From Endozoicomonas gorgoniicola (GTDB taxonomy: Bacteria; Pseudomonadota; Gammaproteobacteria; Pseudomonadales; Endozoicomonadaceae), in assembly GCF_025562715.2 (NCBI RefSeq), contig NZ_JAPFCC010000001.1:1320501-1384500 (forward strand): a DNA stretch of 64,000 nt. Direction: 5' to 3'. The notes beneath the pieces were generated by a model. The model was not told the DNA's origin and did not search any database. It was given only the letters and a program-made list of their open reading frames with translations. Shown here piece after piece: positions 9,030 to 18,866 of this stretch (the stretch's first letter is position 1; each line of letters opens with the position of its first letter). A program made the translations under genes and the position numbers.

Positions 9030-9823
9030 GCATGGGCATCCTCAATGACTTCCTGTTTCTGTTGTGGCTCTGTTGCCTTCTGGTCTGAGTCAGGTTGTTT
9101 CTGATTGGGCAATACAGAGTGTTCGTCGTCTGCCATTTCATCGTCCGCTTCAAGGCAGGCGCTGCCAGTGGCCACCAGTTTCTCCAGCGCTTCTTTTGTA
9201 ATGGCTGCTGAACGTACAGGCTCTATAAAGCGCATCAGCGGGCCTTGAGTCTGAATCTGGTCAGCCCGAATGCCTTCCAGACGGATCATGCCCAGTCTTG
9301 CCAGCTGGCGCAGGGTTCGTTTCAGAACCTCCATGCCCTTGTCCCGGTCCAGCTGGGTATCCAGTTTTTTTCGATCCAGCAGCTTTGCCAGTCGTTCTTC
9401 GTCAATCAGCATACGAAGCCGTTCATAGATCGCATCGGCCGTTATCCAGCCACTGCCTTCCAGTTGTTCCGGGTCCAGGTGGTAAAGCGCCAGCAGCTGA
9501 CCTGTTACCATTCCAAGTTCGTCTATTTTTCGGGAACGAATAAGGTTTTTGCTGCCCAGATTGGGGCGCAGGTAATAAAAATCTTCCTGAGCCCTGACCA
9601 GGTCGACTCCGTAGCGTCGATAATGAAGGGTCAGCCAGTGTTCACCATTTTGCAGCATTGCGTAAAAATGGGTATGGCGGCTGTCTATGTGTTCACCACG
9701 GCGCAGGCGGCTGTCCAGTGCCGCAAACTGGTCGTCATTAATAATGTCAGCCAGATTGTTGTAGGGCGTATTGTTCAGCGTTTCCGTGCTGTGTGTTTCA
9801 ACAATAGGGTCTTCAGTGTTCAA
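9026..9823 (-). CDS. mukE: Chromosome partition protein MukE
   Basis: MukE binds the kleisin MukF and completes the MukBEF condensin. The protein has 265 residues, about 30 more than E. coli MukE. The core shows family features such as FAALDSRLRRGEHID, FYYLRPNLGSKNLI RSRKIDEL and the winged-helix stretch LRQLARLGMIRLEG. The extra length is an acidic, Gln-rich C-terminal tail of about 40 residues with no visible domain. The gene overlaps mukF by 11 bases and mukB by four. Confidence 0.93.
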   Translation of the reverse strand: MNTEDPIVETHSTETLNNTPYNNLADIINDDQFAALDSRLRRGEHIDSRHTHFYAMLQNGEHWLTLHYRRYGVDLVRAQEDFYYLRPNLGSKNLIRSRKIDELGMVTGQLLALYHLDPEQLEGSGWITADAIYERLRMLIDEERLAKLLDRKKLDTQLDRDKGMEVLKRTLRQLARLGMIRLEGIRADQIQTQGPLMRFIEPVRSAAITKEALEKLVATGSACLEADDEMADDEHSVLPNQKQPDSDQKATEPQQKQEVIEDAHA

Positions 9824-11183
9824 GGGCGAACTCTCTGTCTTTGTGTTCTGACGTTGTTTTGGTGGGGTGCATATTGCTGTCCAGCGTCAGGCTTTCTACT
9901 TCAAAGCCGGTTAGAATTTCATGCCAGACTGTGTCAGGTATTCTTTTGCTGTCCTGCTGGTTTCCCAGCCGGGTCATGGCTTCAAACAGCCAGCCTGCGG
10001 ACTGATGCAGACGGTAAGCAGGCACCTCGCTGGCCAGCAGGGACATGGCCTCTTCATAACTGGGAAGATAACCTTTGTCGTTTACAAGGGCTTTGAGCCA
10101 GCTGATCACTTCTTCTTTCATGGCATCAAGGTCATCCATTTCGGTAATGATGTCGTCTTCATCAATGATGCCTGTGTTGTCCTGCTGGCGGCTGAGGGTT
10201 TCAATTTCCCGCAGGCGAGTTAACGGCTCATCATCTGCGCAGCGCAAAAACCAGGGCTGCTGCCCGAAACGCTGCAAGGCGTCCAGTGTTCGCTCCATCA
10301 GCGCCTTGCGCTCATCCATATTGATAAACTGACGCAGATACTGGTGGGTGCGCTGATGGAAGTTTTCCCAGTGTTCCAGTCGTTCGCTGCTCCAGTGTTC
10401 AATACGGTCAAGATGGTGTTCCAGTCGAACAACAGACTGAACGGCAGGCAGACGCTGCACCTGTTCACAATGCTGACCTATGCTTTCGAGCAGTTGCCGG
10501 AGTTCGTGGCAGGAAGCCAATAGTAACTGTTGTAAATCCTGCAGTCGCTCCTGGGTATCAACCAACAGATTTTCACAACGGGACATGGCATTTTGCCAGT
10601 CGTGCTTCAGCAGTGATACGACCTCTTTACGGGTCTCAATCGCTTCGGTGTCGAGCTGGCGCTGGCGGTGGTCAATGGCTGTGACCAGCTGCCGGACGGT
10701 AACATCCAGTGGGGCTTCAACCTGGAGTTTCCAGAACTGGTCGTTACCGCCAGCTCTGGCTGCGTCACGAATTTCCTTTAAATGCCTGGAAATGGTCATA
10801 AATAAAGTGCGCAGAGCCGTTTGCGAGGCATCAAAGCCGATGCAGATGGATTCGACAATCTGCTCAGACACCGGGGGCAGCAGATAAGCGTGTGGGCGTC
10901 GTCCTCCACTTTCCAGACAGATCAGCAGATGCTGTCCCAGCAGGCGACGAATTGTGTCGTTGCAGCGTCGCTGACGACTGTCTTCCGGGTTGCCCGTGCC
11001 TTGCCGGTCAACGGTCTCAAACACCAGATGCAACTCTTCTTCACTGAACTCGGGCTGGGACTCCTGGTCTTTCCAGAATTTGAGTGCAGCCAGATAGGCA
11101 ATATCCGCAGGCTGAAGAAGAATTTTCTGACCACTGGCCAGAATTTTGCTGACCAGCGCGGGAATGTCTCGGGTGGGGTTCAA
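9813..11183 (-). CDS. mukF: Chromosome partition protein MukF (kleisin)
   Basis: MukF is the kleisin of the MukBEF condensin. Its N-terminal winged-helix domain dimerises, and the middle and C-terminal parts bind MukE and the MukB heads. The 456-residue length fits the family (about 440). The N-terminal region runs IPALVSKILASGQKILLQPAD, the middle is helical, and a long helical region follows to an acidic linker (IIDEDDIITEMDDLDAM). The gene leads the mukF-mukE-mukB operon. In E. coli the methyltransferase cmoM precedes mukF. Here the upstream neighbour is an unrelated coiled-coil gene about 250 bases away. Confidence 0.93.
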   Translation of the reverse strand: MNPTRDIPALVSKILASGQKILLQPADIAYLAALKFWKDQESQPEFSEEELHLVFETVDRQGTGNPEDSRQRRCNDTIRRLLGQHLLICLESGGRRPHAYLLPPVSEQIVESICIGFDASQTALRTLFMTISRHLKEIRDAARAGGNDQFWKLQVEAPLDVTVRQLVTAIDHRQRQLDTEAIETRKEVVSLLKHDWQNAMSRCENLLVDTQERLQDLQQLLLASCHELRQLLESIGQHCEQVQRLPAVQSVVRLEHHLDRIEHWSSERLEHWENFHQRTHQYLRQFINMDERKALMERTLDALQRFGQQPWFLRCADDEPLTRLREIETLSRQQDNTGIIDEDDIITEMDDLDAMKEEVISWLKALVNDKGYLPSYEEAMSLLASEVPAYRLHQSAGWLFEAMTRLGNQQDSKRIPDTVWHEILTGFEVESLTLDSNMHPTKTTSEHKDREFALEH

Positions 11184-11432
11184 TCCTGACTCCGATAATC
11201 AGATAAGCCCCATTGTTATAGCGGCTTACGTGGTATGAATGTTGGTTAATAGTTGATTATGAAAAACAGCCATCGAGGCGTAAAGTTTTTTTGTTGTTGT
11301 CAGGCTGGAAGGTTGCGTATTAATACAGGGATTCTGAGGAGTTCTGGGGGTATATCTGTGTTGGCTGGTTACTTTTAACTCATCGGGTTGTGGTGTTCTG
11401 GCTGATAAACTGGCTCATGCTGTAGCCGTGTA

Positions 11433-12977
11433 TTATTCTCTGCCAGCCCTGTTAGCCAGTTCTTGTACAGAGGTTGCGTAGTTGTCGAGCATTGTTTCCT
11501 GGTGCGGACCGTACATCATGTGTCTGGCAAATGTATTATCAATTTTATTTACAAAATTCGGGTCAGTCATTTTTTTTGCGACCATCTGACAAAGCTCGGT
11601 GCGTAACCGGGCAGCGGTTTGTCTGTCTATTGTGCTGGTTTTTACTGATTCTTGAATATCGGCCAGAGCCTGTTTAAAGTCATTTGGGGTTTTTGCCATC
11701 CCCATCACGGTTTTAAGCGGTCGGTACGTTGCGGGCATTCCCTCCGTCCCTTTCAAAAAGCTCTGCATCCTCAGAGGCATACCCTTGACAATGTTTTTGT
11801 AGCGCGAGTCATTGGCTGTGCCTGGTTGCTGGTTAGTCTGAGTAGCTGTAACCGCTTCCTGCCTTTGCTGTTGAGGAGGAGTGGGTCGTTTGCCTGTTTC
11901 AGTCTGTTGAGGTTGCTGATTTGTTTTTTCCTGGTTAGCCTTCTGTTGTTCGTTTGCTTTTTTCTGTGCTGTTTTCAGTGTTTTCTGCTCTTTCTTTTGT
12001 TGTATCTCCTGCTTCTTTATATTGTCTTCCCGGTGTCTGGCTTCATACAGGTTCTTTTTAGCTCTCTTTAACTCCCTTGTCAGTTGCGGCAGTTTTCTGT
12101 TCTTAATATCAGTCTGTATATTCTGCACATCGTTTCTGAATGTATCGCCCATATCGACTTTGTTTTCGTGTGCTTTGTTTTCAGCCTTAATTAACTTGTC
12201 CGCATTGTTTAAAGCAGACTTTGCGATGGAAACTTGCTTTTCAAAGAACTTTACGATGACCTTGTGTGCTTTTGATGAAGTTGCATTTGTGTCTATATTA
12301 GCTTTTAAATGGTCGAAATCGTGTTGCAAATGTTGGTGTTTTTTACTGAGTTCTGATTGCTGCTTGTTCTTGTAGTTGAAAAATGCCAGTTTTGCTTTTG
12401 CATCTTTTAATTTGAATTCTGTTGTTGTCAGAGTATTTCTGGCGGTCAGTGCTTTTCCTTTTGCCCTCATTATTACGTTTTGGGAAACAGGCGGCTGAGT
12501 TGTTTCCATCTCCTTGATAAGGCCATGAAGATCGCTAACCGTTGACCTGGCACTTTTAACCTGTGCATTCAGAGTTTTTATCTGGCTTTTGTGTTCAGAG
12601 ACGGTTTTTTTGTCCTGCACCTCAATGGGCTTTTTATTTATTTGCTCAAGCCGGTTGTTCAGTGCATCTAATTTGCTGGAAAGTTGACGTTCTTGAGATG
12701 AGGGCTCAGCGTTTGGCTGAATAGCTGATTGTGGGCGCGGCAATATGGTTTTTACCTGATCATCAGGTAGTTTGGCTGTTTGTCGCTGACTCAGGGTTTT
12801 AGGCTCTGTAGAGTCGGGAGGAGGTGGAGCAGGGCGCTTGATGCGTTTGCCTGCTGCAGGCCGCACGTATCGATTTATTGAAGATGCATGAGTATTTTTT
12901 ACAGGTGAAGGTGATACATCAGGGCTTAAGCCTTGAATGCCCGGCGAAATGCCCCCTGACTGAATGGTTTGTGCCAT
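11433..12977 (-). CDS. Coiled-coil, Gln/Lys-rich protein of unknown function
   Basis: I do not recognise this 514-residue protein. It has no signal peptide or membrane segment. Residues 1-100 are rich in Pro and Ser (with PAPPPPDS). Residues about 100-350 are strongly helical and coiled-coil-like, with KKEQKTLKTAQKKANEQQ. A Gln/Thr/Pro-rich linker follows, then a more globular C-terminus from about residue 400 (SRYKNIVKGMPLRMQSFLKG). A Pro-rich N-terminus plus coiled coil without a signal peptide is seen in type III-secreted effectors and translocator-like proteins, but nothing in the neighbourhood supports secretion. It is transcribed alone, 250 bases before mukF. Confidence 0.6.
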   Translation of the reverse strand: MAQTIQSGGISPGIQGLSPDVSPSPVKNTHASSINRYVRPAAGKRIKRPAPPPPDSTEPKTLSQRQTAKLPDDQVKTILPRPQSAIQPNAEPSSQERQLSSKLDALNNRLEQINKKPIEVQDKKTVSEHKSQIKTLNAQVKSARSTVSDLHGLIKEMETTQPPVSQNVIMRAKGKALTARNTLTTTEFKLKDAKAKLAFFNYKNKQQSELSKKHQHLQHDFDHLKANIDTNATSSKAHKVIVKFFEKQVSIAKSALNNADKLIKAENKAHENKVDMGDTFRNDVQNIQTDIKNRKLPQLTRELKRAKKNLYEARHREDNIKKQEIQQKKEQKTLKTAQKKANEQQKANQEKTNQQPQQTETGKRPTPPQQQRQEAVTATQTNQQPGTANDSRYKNIVKGMPLRMQSFLKGTEGMPATYRPLKTVMGMAKTPNDFKQALADIQESVKTSTIDRQTAARLRTELCQMVAKKMTDPNFVNKIDNTFARHMMYGPHQETMLDNYATSVQELANRAGRE

Positions 12978-13103
12978 ATTGCTCTATAACTCAATGATAT
13001 TAAAGATATTCTTTTCAGGCTCTTATATAGGATAGCAACAGGGCTTGACTTGCCCTGTGCATTCAGAAGCTTTTTTCAGCAGTAATCCCTGGCAGGCAGG
13101 GGG

Positions 13104-14597
13104 TTACAGCCCGTCTTTATCCAGGCAGAGGATGGCAATTGTGGAATGTGTACTGGTTCTGACAGTGGTCACAAACAGAGCGCATTTCTGCTCAGGGTCA
13201 TTGGTCGTTAGTGGGTCAAAAAACGGGAAGGTGGTATCAGAATCAAACTGTGAGGCAGCTGGGGGAACCTCTAGTAAAGCAGGGGTATAGCGTTGGTGAA
13301 TGATGTTTGATGAAAACTCATTAGCAGTGAAATTTTTGTATAAATCGGTTTTATATAAGAAGAGCTGGCTTCTGTCGCCAGGATTAAACACTCTGGACGG
13401 AGCGATGTTGCCGATAAAGTAAAGCTGTTTATTATTGCCGTTAAATGTCTGCAGAGTGTTTTTAGTCCATGGATTATCAAAAACAGACAGAGGCTTGCAG
13501 GTCATTCTGCCCCGGGGAGTATCGCACTTCAGGATCACTGAATAAGCGGTACCATTACGTTCTGCAAACATGGCCGGTGCTTGTTTTCTGGCGCTGTTGT
13601 CAGGAAATTCGATGCGTGTACGCAGGTGAACCATAGTCAGATCAGGGGTGTTCTCATAGAAAATAATATCCGGCTGAAGAGCTACATAGTTAGTGGAGTC
13701 CATAATGCTGTCAGCAAAGGAGGATCTTTCCTGCCAGGTTATAGGGGAAACTTCAAAATCTTTGAATGCTTCTGAAATACTGGCTTTGAACTCACTCAGG
13801 GCATGGCTGTTGTGTTTTTGTTCGTTGTAAAGGCTTATTGCACTTTCAATCTGCAGTACCCAGTTGGTCTTTTTCATATACGTTGCGGTACTAACTTCAT
13901 AGCTTGCTTCGGTGCTGGTCATCTGACGCCATTGGCGCCCTCCTAGCACTAAATGATTACCACGAATTTTCCAGAACACCTCGGGGACAATATCGTCGGA
14001 TTTTGAGAATGAAATGTCGTCAAGCACTGTCCAGCCGTTTAACTCATCTGATTCCTGATCACTTTTCATGCTCAGCCCGACGCCATTAAATAAGAGCTTG
14101 CCGTTATCAGTAGTGCGGGGTTTTCTTCCAATAACGAAGCTGTAGCCTTTGTAGCGGATTAAAACAGGATCTGTCAGTTTGCTGCTGTGAACCCTGGCTG
14201 CTTTAAGGTCTTTTTCAAAAGGCTCGGATTCAGAGCTGATCCCGGGGTTTATTTCTGTTGTGACCTCATACGCGTAACCTTTGCCGGCAAACTGGTCTTC
14301 CTTGCGTCCCTGAAGATAGTAAATCACTGAACACCGCAGGTGGCCTGTTACTTTGGAAGAAGGTATGCAGTTGATCTGTGCGGCTTGCATATCCTTCACG
14401 GGCTCCCTGTTTTCTGAAGACTCTGGAGGGTAGTAGAGAAACCAGTGCTTCTTTATGAGATTCTGATTGATTGTCAGCTTATGGTTCAGAAAATCTTTGT
14501 TATTGGTGAACTTTACCTCTGTCTGCCCCCGGGCGCAGATGACATTCAGGGACAGGAACAGGCAAATAATCTGGAGAAGCTTGTTTGGATGATTCAT
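13104..14597 (-). CDS. Secreted protein of unknown function
   Basis: The 497-residue product begins with a Sec signal peptide (LLQIICLFLSLNVICARG, cleavage probably near residue 25). The mature part is a beta-rich soluble domain with scattered cysteines and no motif I recognise. It has no anchor or lipobox, so it is probably periplasmic or secreted. The stop of the downstream-strand neighbour, the double HAD gene, lies only 41 bases upstream of its start, so the two may form one transcription unit. Confidence 0.6.
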   Translation of the reverse strand: MNHPNKLLQIICLFLSLNVICARGQTEVKFTNNKDFLNHKLTINQNLIKKHWFLYYPPESSENREPVKDMQAAQINCIPSSKVTGHLRCSVIYYLQGRKEDQFAGKGYAYEVTTEINPGISSESEPFEKDLKAARVHSSKLTDPVLIRYKGYSFVIGRKPRTTDNGKLLFNGVGLSMKSDQESDELNGWTVLDDISFSKSDDIVPEVFWKIRGNHLVLGGRQWRQMTSTEASYEVSTATYMKKTNWVLQIESAISLYNEQKHNSHALSEFKASISEAFKDFEVSPITWQERSSFADSIMDSTNYVALQPDIIFYENTPDLTMVHLRTRIEFPDNSARKQAPAMFAERNGTAYSVILKCDTPRGRMTCKPLSVFDNPWTKNTLQTFNGNNKQLYFIGNIAPSRVFNPGDRSQLFLYKTDLYKNFTANEFSSNIIHQRYTPALLEVPPAASQFDSDTTFPFFDPLTTNDPEQKCALFVTTVRTSTHSTIAILCLDKDGL

Positions 14598-14638
14598 TTC
14601 GAAAGCCTGACGTTAATGTGAGCTACTTAATGAGCTAT

Positions 14639-16315
14639 TTAATTAGAACGACCATTGCGTGACCACTTTTCTGGCCAGTCCAGAAGCAGGGAGCGCCTGA
14701 GTTCAGCCAGCTCCTCCCAGCTCATCAGAGTGAGTCTCCGGTTCTGTTTTTGTGCCTCGATGCTGTAAAACTGCCGCATCCAGACTGTATTTAAAGGGTT
14801 TGGAAGAACAATATAATCGTTGCCAAACTGGGATTCCGCCGCCGCTGCCGATTCTTTCAGGCGTGGGTCAAGTTGCTGCTCAGTGAGGCTGAAGTCCGAC
14901 AGCAGGTCGCCAATCATCAATACAATGTCATGTTTTTTATTGTCGATATCACCATTCTGGATGGCGGCTCGTTTTAGATCTTTGCTGCAGTGTTTTTTGT
15001 GGCGGGCAGGGCAATGTTCTTCCTTCAGCAGAACATGCTGCCGGTCAGCATAGGGAAAATGGTAGTCTGCAAGCTTTTTAATCGTCGCGGTTTCTACTTC
15101 AGTGTCTTCATTGTCCGGTATTTTTGAAAGCGGGCGTGAAGAGACGTAAAAAATTTCATAACCCTTCTGGCTGGCAGAATTAAGAAACTCTGCCGCCCCC
15201 GGGATCGGTCTGGAATGCTGGTGCTCGGTCAGGAACCAGTTGTGGTCAAACCGGGCAGACCTTTCATCGTGTGGATTGGTAAGGTTCGCCCTGATGGTCG
15301 TGAAATCAAGCACCGTTCCGTCAATATCAGCAATGATAGCCGGATTGTTGTAACTGCCTGCGGGCATCTTGTTAATCAGTTGTTCAGCCCTGTTGTAAGC
15401 CTGATAACACAGGGCGGTGAAATCGGCAGAAGTGTGTGTCCAGACACTGGCAAGGGTCAGATGCTGGGCATAGTCCTTATCGGTAATGGCATGAAAGCGG
15501 CTATCTGTCAGAGCTGCAAGGCGATGTTCATGCTTTTCCTGAGGTGTCATTTTGCTGTAACCGGGTGCCAACGAATCTTCCCAGGCTCCGTAGACCGTGT
15601 TGGGGAAAAGATACCAGTCATTGCCAAAACGGGCTTTGTTGTCAATAACCCACTGGCGTCGCAGCCGATAGTCGTTGTCAGGCGCTTCACCGAGATCGGA
15701 CAGCTGATCGCCAAAGACCATGAGGATATGATAACCACGGTCGCGGATGGACTGTCGCTTTCCTTCTTTGCTGAGGGTTGTGTTAGTGGTTTCCTGTAGC
15801 AGAATATGGTCTTTGTCGATGACCGGGAAGCCAAACTCTTTAAGCTTATTAAATGTCACCTCTTTGACTTCATTAAACCGGCCACTGATATAGAAGACTT
15901 CAATACCCTGCTTGTGTACATCGTTGAAAAACCGGACGGTTCCCGGCAGCGCAAAGGACGGCTGGTTGCTCCACCACCGGATAGAACGTTCTGTGCTTCG
16001 GCTCTGGTCAGTACCCTGAAGGCTGGTGAAATAGATGGTGCCGTCTATCAGGGTGTCGTCAATGTCAGTGACGATCGCAAGCTTCTTACCCTCAGGCGCT
16101 TTCTGGAGCGCTGCTGGCAAATTTTGTCGGGCAGTATTGAAGACCTGGTAAAACAGGGCGTCGTATTCCGGGGCATGTTGCTGCCAGTTACCGGCAATAA
16201 CTATTTCCTCGTTCAGGTCTTTCTGGGAGTATTCGCTGGCTTGAGCAAGGCTTGAAAGGACTATATATAGCAGGAATAAAGGTGCTGTTCTGGAGTTGTG
16301 CCTTGTGTTGAGCAT
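14639..16315 (-). CDS. Secreted protein with two tandem acid-phosphatase-type HAD domains
   Basis: This 558-residue exported protein (signal peptide about residues 1-26) contains two copies of the HAD subfamily IIIB fold used by class B and e(P4)-type acid phosphatases. Copy 1 has the nucleophile motif TDIDDT (Asp84, Asp86) and the metal motif FGDQLSD. Copy 2 has ADIDGT and IGDLLSD. Both copies also share the trailing pattern FGNDW..LPN/FGNDYIVLPN. Each copy keeps the DxDxT aspartates, so both could be active phosphomonoesterases, perhaps scavenging nucleotides or phosphate in the periplasm. Single-domain proteins are usual in this family. The duplication is the odd point. The substrate is unknown. 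Confidence 0.8.
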   Translation of the reverse strand: MLNTRHNSRTAPLFLLYIVLSSLAQASEYSQKDLNEEIVIAGNWQQHAPEYDALFYQVFNTARQNLPAALQKAPEGKKLAIVTDIDDTLIDGTIYFTSLQGTDQSRSTERSIRWWSNQPSFALPGTVRFFNDVHKQGIEVFYISGRFNEVKEVTFNKLKEFGFPVIDKDHILLQETTNTTLSKEGKRQSIRDRGYHILMVFGDQLSDLGEAPDNDYRLRRQWVIDNKARFGNDWYLFPNTVYGAWEDSLAPGYSKMTPQEKHEHRLAALTDSRFHAITDKDYAQHLTLASVWTHTSADFTALCYQAYNRAEQLINKMPAGSYNNPAIIADIDGTVLDFTTIRANLTNPHDERSARFDHNWFLTEHQHSRPIPGAAEFLNSASQKGYEIFYVSSRPLSKIPDNEDTEVETATIKKLADYHFPYADRQHVLLKEEHCPARHKKHCSKDLKRAAIQNGDIDNKKHDIVLMIGDLLSDFSLTEQQLDPRLKESAAAAESQFGNDYIVLPNPLNTVWMRQFYSIEAQKQNRRLTLMSWEELAELRRSLLLDWPEKWSRNGRSN

Positions 16316-16414
16316 GAGAGCCTCGACCGTTTTGATTCGTTTGAGATAAGCATTAGACGAATAAAACTAGTCGAGGGTTCCTGAGTCAGTCAGGTATTCG
16401 GTTGATTTTTCTGG

Positions 16415-17158
16415 TTAACGCTGGGCGTGAAAAGCCTTGCCATTTGCATCCAGACTGTCTTTGCCCATCAGATAAAGGTACAGGGGCATAATATCTTCAG
16501 GGGTAGCGTTGTCGTCTGGTGCTTCCGCAGGAAATGCAGAAGCGCGCATGGCGGTTCCTGTAGCGCCGGGGTTCAGGCTGTTGACGCGTACCTGGCTGAT
16601 GCCATCTTCTTCGTCGGCCATGGTCTGCATCAACCCCTCTGTGGCAAACTTGGAAACACTGTAGGCACCCCAGTTGGCTCGACCTTCATGGCCAACGCTT
16701 GAAGAGGTGAAAATGATCGACGCCTGTTCAGCATTGCGCAGTAATGGCAGTAACTCTCTGGTCAGCAGGAAAGGGGCTGTGAGGTTAACCTGCATCACCC
16801 GTCGCCAGGTTTCCGCATCATACTGAGCAATCGGCTTAAGCTCGCCAAGCAGGGCGGCATTGTTCAGTAGTCCGTCCAGATGGCCAAACTCCTGCTCCAG
16901 TGTGGCAGCAAGATTGGCGTAGTCCTGTTCGCTGGCACCTTCAAGGTTCATCGGGTAAATAGCCGCCTGTGGCCAGCCATTATCTTCGATTTCGTCGTAT
17001 ACGGTTTCCAGTTTGCTGATAGTTCGCCCCAGAAGAATAACCGTAGCGCCGTGTCTGGCATAGGTCAGGGCGGCTGTTCGGCCTATTCCGCTGCCAGCGC
17101 CGGTGACCAGTACGACTTTGTTTTGTAATAAGTCAGCAGGAGCGTCGTAATTAAACAT
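16415..17158 (-). CDS. yciK: SDR-family oxidoreductase YciK
   Basis: This is a 247-residue short-chain dehydrogenase/reductase. It shows the NAD(P)-binding TGAGSGIG motif near residue 19, LLNNAA, and the catalytic Ser plus YSVSK tetrad. The sequence and position match YciK, which sits beside mupP and ubiG in Pseudomonas. The true substrate of YciK is not known. The start codon overlaps the end of mupP by eight bases, so the two are co-translated. Confidence 0.88.
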   Translation of the reverse strand: MFNYDAPADLLQNKVVLVTGAGSGIGRTAALTYARHGATVILLGRTISKLETVYDEIEDNGWPQAAIYPMNLEGASEQDYANLAATLEQEFGHLDGLLNNAALLGELKPIAQYDAETWRRVMQVNLTAPFLLTRELLPLLRNAEQASIIFTSSSVGHEGRANWGAYSVSKFATEGLMQTMADEEDGISQVRVNSLNPGATGTAMRASAFPAEAPDDNATPEDIMPLYLYLMGKDSLDANGKAFHAQR

Positions 17159-17894
17159 CCGTAGTAACTCCGGGGTGGGGTGAACGATGGCGTGGAATGT
17201 GCCACTGATGGTTATTCAGCCAGGGCAGCAGCTGGTTGGCCTGTTGGATATCCAGGTCGGCCTGCCAGCTGAACGGTTGCTCCTGAGGCGTGATGTAGCC
17301 GTAATGAGCAGTGACGGTAAACATACCCGCACGCCTGCCCGCAATAATGTCCCGTTCGTGGTCCCCTACATAAATAGTGGCTTCCGGTGAGCATTTGGCT
17401 TGCTTGCTTGCCAGCAACAGGGCTTCGGGATCTGGTTTGGCCTGGCTGACATTCTCCGGGCAGATCAGGGTGTGGCAGCGCTGCATCAGCAGGCTTTGTT
17501 CAACCAGTATGTGGGCGTAGGGTTCGGGCTTGTTGGTAACAATGCCCCAGGGAATGCCTTTGTTATCCAGTGCGTCCAGAAGGGCGGGAATGCCCGGGTA
17601 CAGCTGTGCCGGGTTACTGCGGTCAGCCTGTTTGATCAGCCGGTCGTAGTAGTCGAGTAACCGGTTGCGCTGAAGCTCGGTTTCTTCAGAGCCCGGCTCC
17701 AGCTGATAAGCTAGCTGGACCAGTCGGCGGGAACCGGCTGAGACGTTGTTGCGAATGATACTGGCGTCCAGTAAAGGTTGTTGGTCGTCGGTCTGCATTT
17801 GGTGAACAACCGTTACAAAGTCACTGGCGGTGTCCATCAACGTTCCGTCAAGGTCAAATAATACACCTTCAATGGCATATTCGTTGTTTGGCAT
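17151..17894 (-). CDS. mupP: N-acetylmuramic acid 6-phosphate phosphatase MupP
   Basis: MupP dephosphorylates MurNAc-6-phosphate in the peptidoglycan-recycling route that leads through AmgK and MurU to UDP-MurNAc. The 247-residue protein is a HAD phosphatase of the Gph type. Motif I is FDLDGT (Asp14, Asp16), motif II IVTNKP, and motifs III/IV are KPDP and VGDHERD. The Gph-type fold alone could also mean phosphoglycolate phosphatase. The MupP call rests on the ubiG-mupP-yciK order known from Pseudomonas. Confidence 0.8.
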   Translation of the reverse strand: MPNNEYAIEGVLFDLDGTLMDTASDFVTVVHQMQTDDQQPLLDASIIRNNVSAGSRRLVQLAYQLEPGSEETELQRNRLLDYYDRLIKQADRSNPAQLYPGIPALLDALDNKGIPWGIVTNKPEPYAHILVEQSLLMQRCHTLICPENVSQAKPDPEALLLASKQAKCSPEATIYVGDHERDIIAGRRAGMFTVTAHYGYITPQEQPFSWQADLDIQQANQLLPWLNNHQWHIPRHRSPHPGVTTDV

Positions 17895-17969
17895 AGTCTC
17901 TCCGGTGTAGTTAGCTACTTCAGTGCATTGATACGCTTCGGGAGCCTGGAGTCAGTGTTGCTGATGTCA

Positions 17970-18731
17970 TTAAGCAGGTTTACTGCCGTAAATCAGGTAG
18001 TTAACATCCGTGTCGCCGTCTTTTAACCGATAGGTTTTTGTCAACGGGTTGTACACCATGCCAGTGATATTGTGTAGCTGCAATTGCACTTTTCGCATCC
18101 AGGCGTGGAGTTCTGACGGTTTAATAAACTTGCCGTGTTCGTGAGTACCTTTGGGCAGCAGCCTCAGCACGTATTCTGCCCCGACAATGGCAAACAGCCA
18201 GGCTTTGGGGGTGCGGTTGATGGTGGCAAAGAAAATCTGGCCACCGGGTTTCAGCAGTTTATTGCAGGCTCGAATGACCGAGCCGGGGTCCGGAACATGC
18301 TCCAGCATTTCCAGGCAGGTGACAACATCAAAAGTGCCGGGCATTTCATCGGCCAGCTCTTCCACGGTGACTTTGCGATAGGTAACTGAGACTTCACTTT
18401 CCAGGCTGTGCAGGCGTGCCACTGAAAGCGGTGCTTCCCCCATATCGATACCGGTAACGTCAGCACCGCGCAGCACCATGGACTCGCTGAGAATGCCGCC
18501 ACCGCAGCCAACGTCCAGCACTTTTTTACCAGCCAGCCCCACTCGTTCATCGATGTAATTCAGGCGCAGCGGGTTGATTTCATGCAGTGGTTTGAACTCT
18601 CCTTCCCTGTCCCACCAGCGGCTGGCGAGTTCTTCAAACTTGGCGATCTCGGCCGGATCAACGTTGTTTGCAGAACGGCTCGGTGAAGGGGCTTCTGTAT
18701 TAGCTTTACTTGAATCTGGAGAATGCATCAT
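17970..18731 (-). CDS. ubiG: Ubiquinone biosynthesis O-methyltransferase UbiG
   Basis: UbiG carries out both O-methylation steps of ubiquinone synthesis with S-adenosylmethionine. The 253-residue protein has the SAM-binding motif VLDVGCGGG, the following acidic motif VTGIDMGEAPL and the UbiG block KFEELASRWWDREGEFKPLHEINPLR split across its N-terminus. About 25 residues, rich in Ser and Asn, precede the conserved core. A second ATG lies three bases after the first. It heads the ubiG-mupP-yciK group, with a 75-base gap to mupP. Confidence 0.95.
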   Translation of the reverse strand: MMHSPDSSKANTEAPSPSRSANNVDPAEIAKFEELASRWWDREGEFKPLHEINPLRLNYIDERVGLAGKKVLDVGCGGGILSESMVLRGADVTGIDMGEAPLSVARLHSLESEVSVTYRKVTVEELADEMPGTFDVVTCLEMLEHVPDPGSVIRACNKLLKPGGQIFFATINRTPKAWLFAIVGAEYVLRLLPKGTHEHGKFIKPSELHAWMRKVQLQLHNITGMVYNPLTKTYRLKDGDTDVNYLIYGSKPA

Positions 18732-18866
18732 AGTTGTCCGGGTTCCGACATTACCACTATTTTATCGAGAAGCTTTATAGAGCATCATTGTTTCTATTTT
18801 CAGGGGATTATACCTGCGGCGATGCGATAGTTCATGCACCGGTGAGAACAGTATTTATAATTAACA

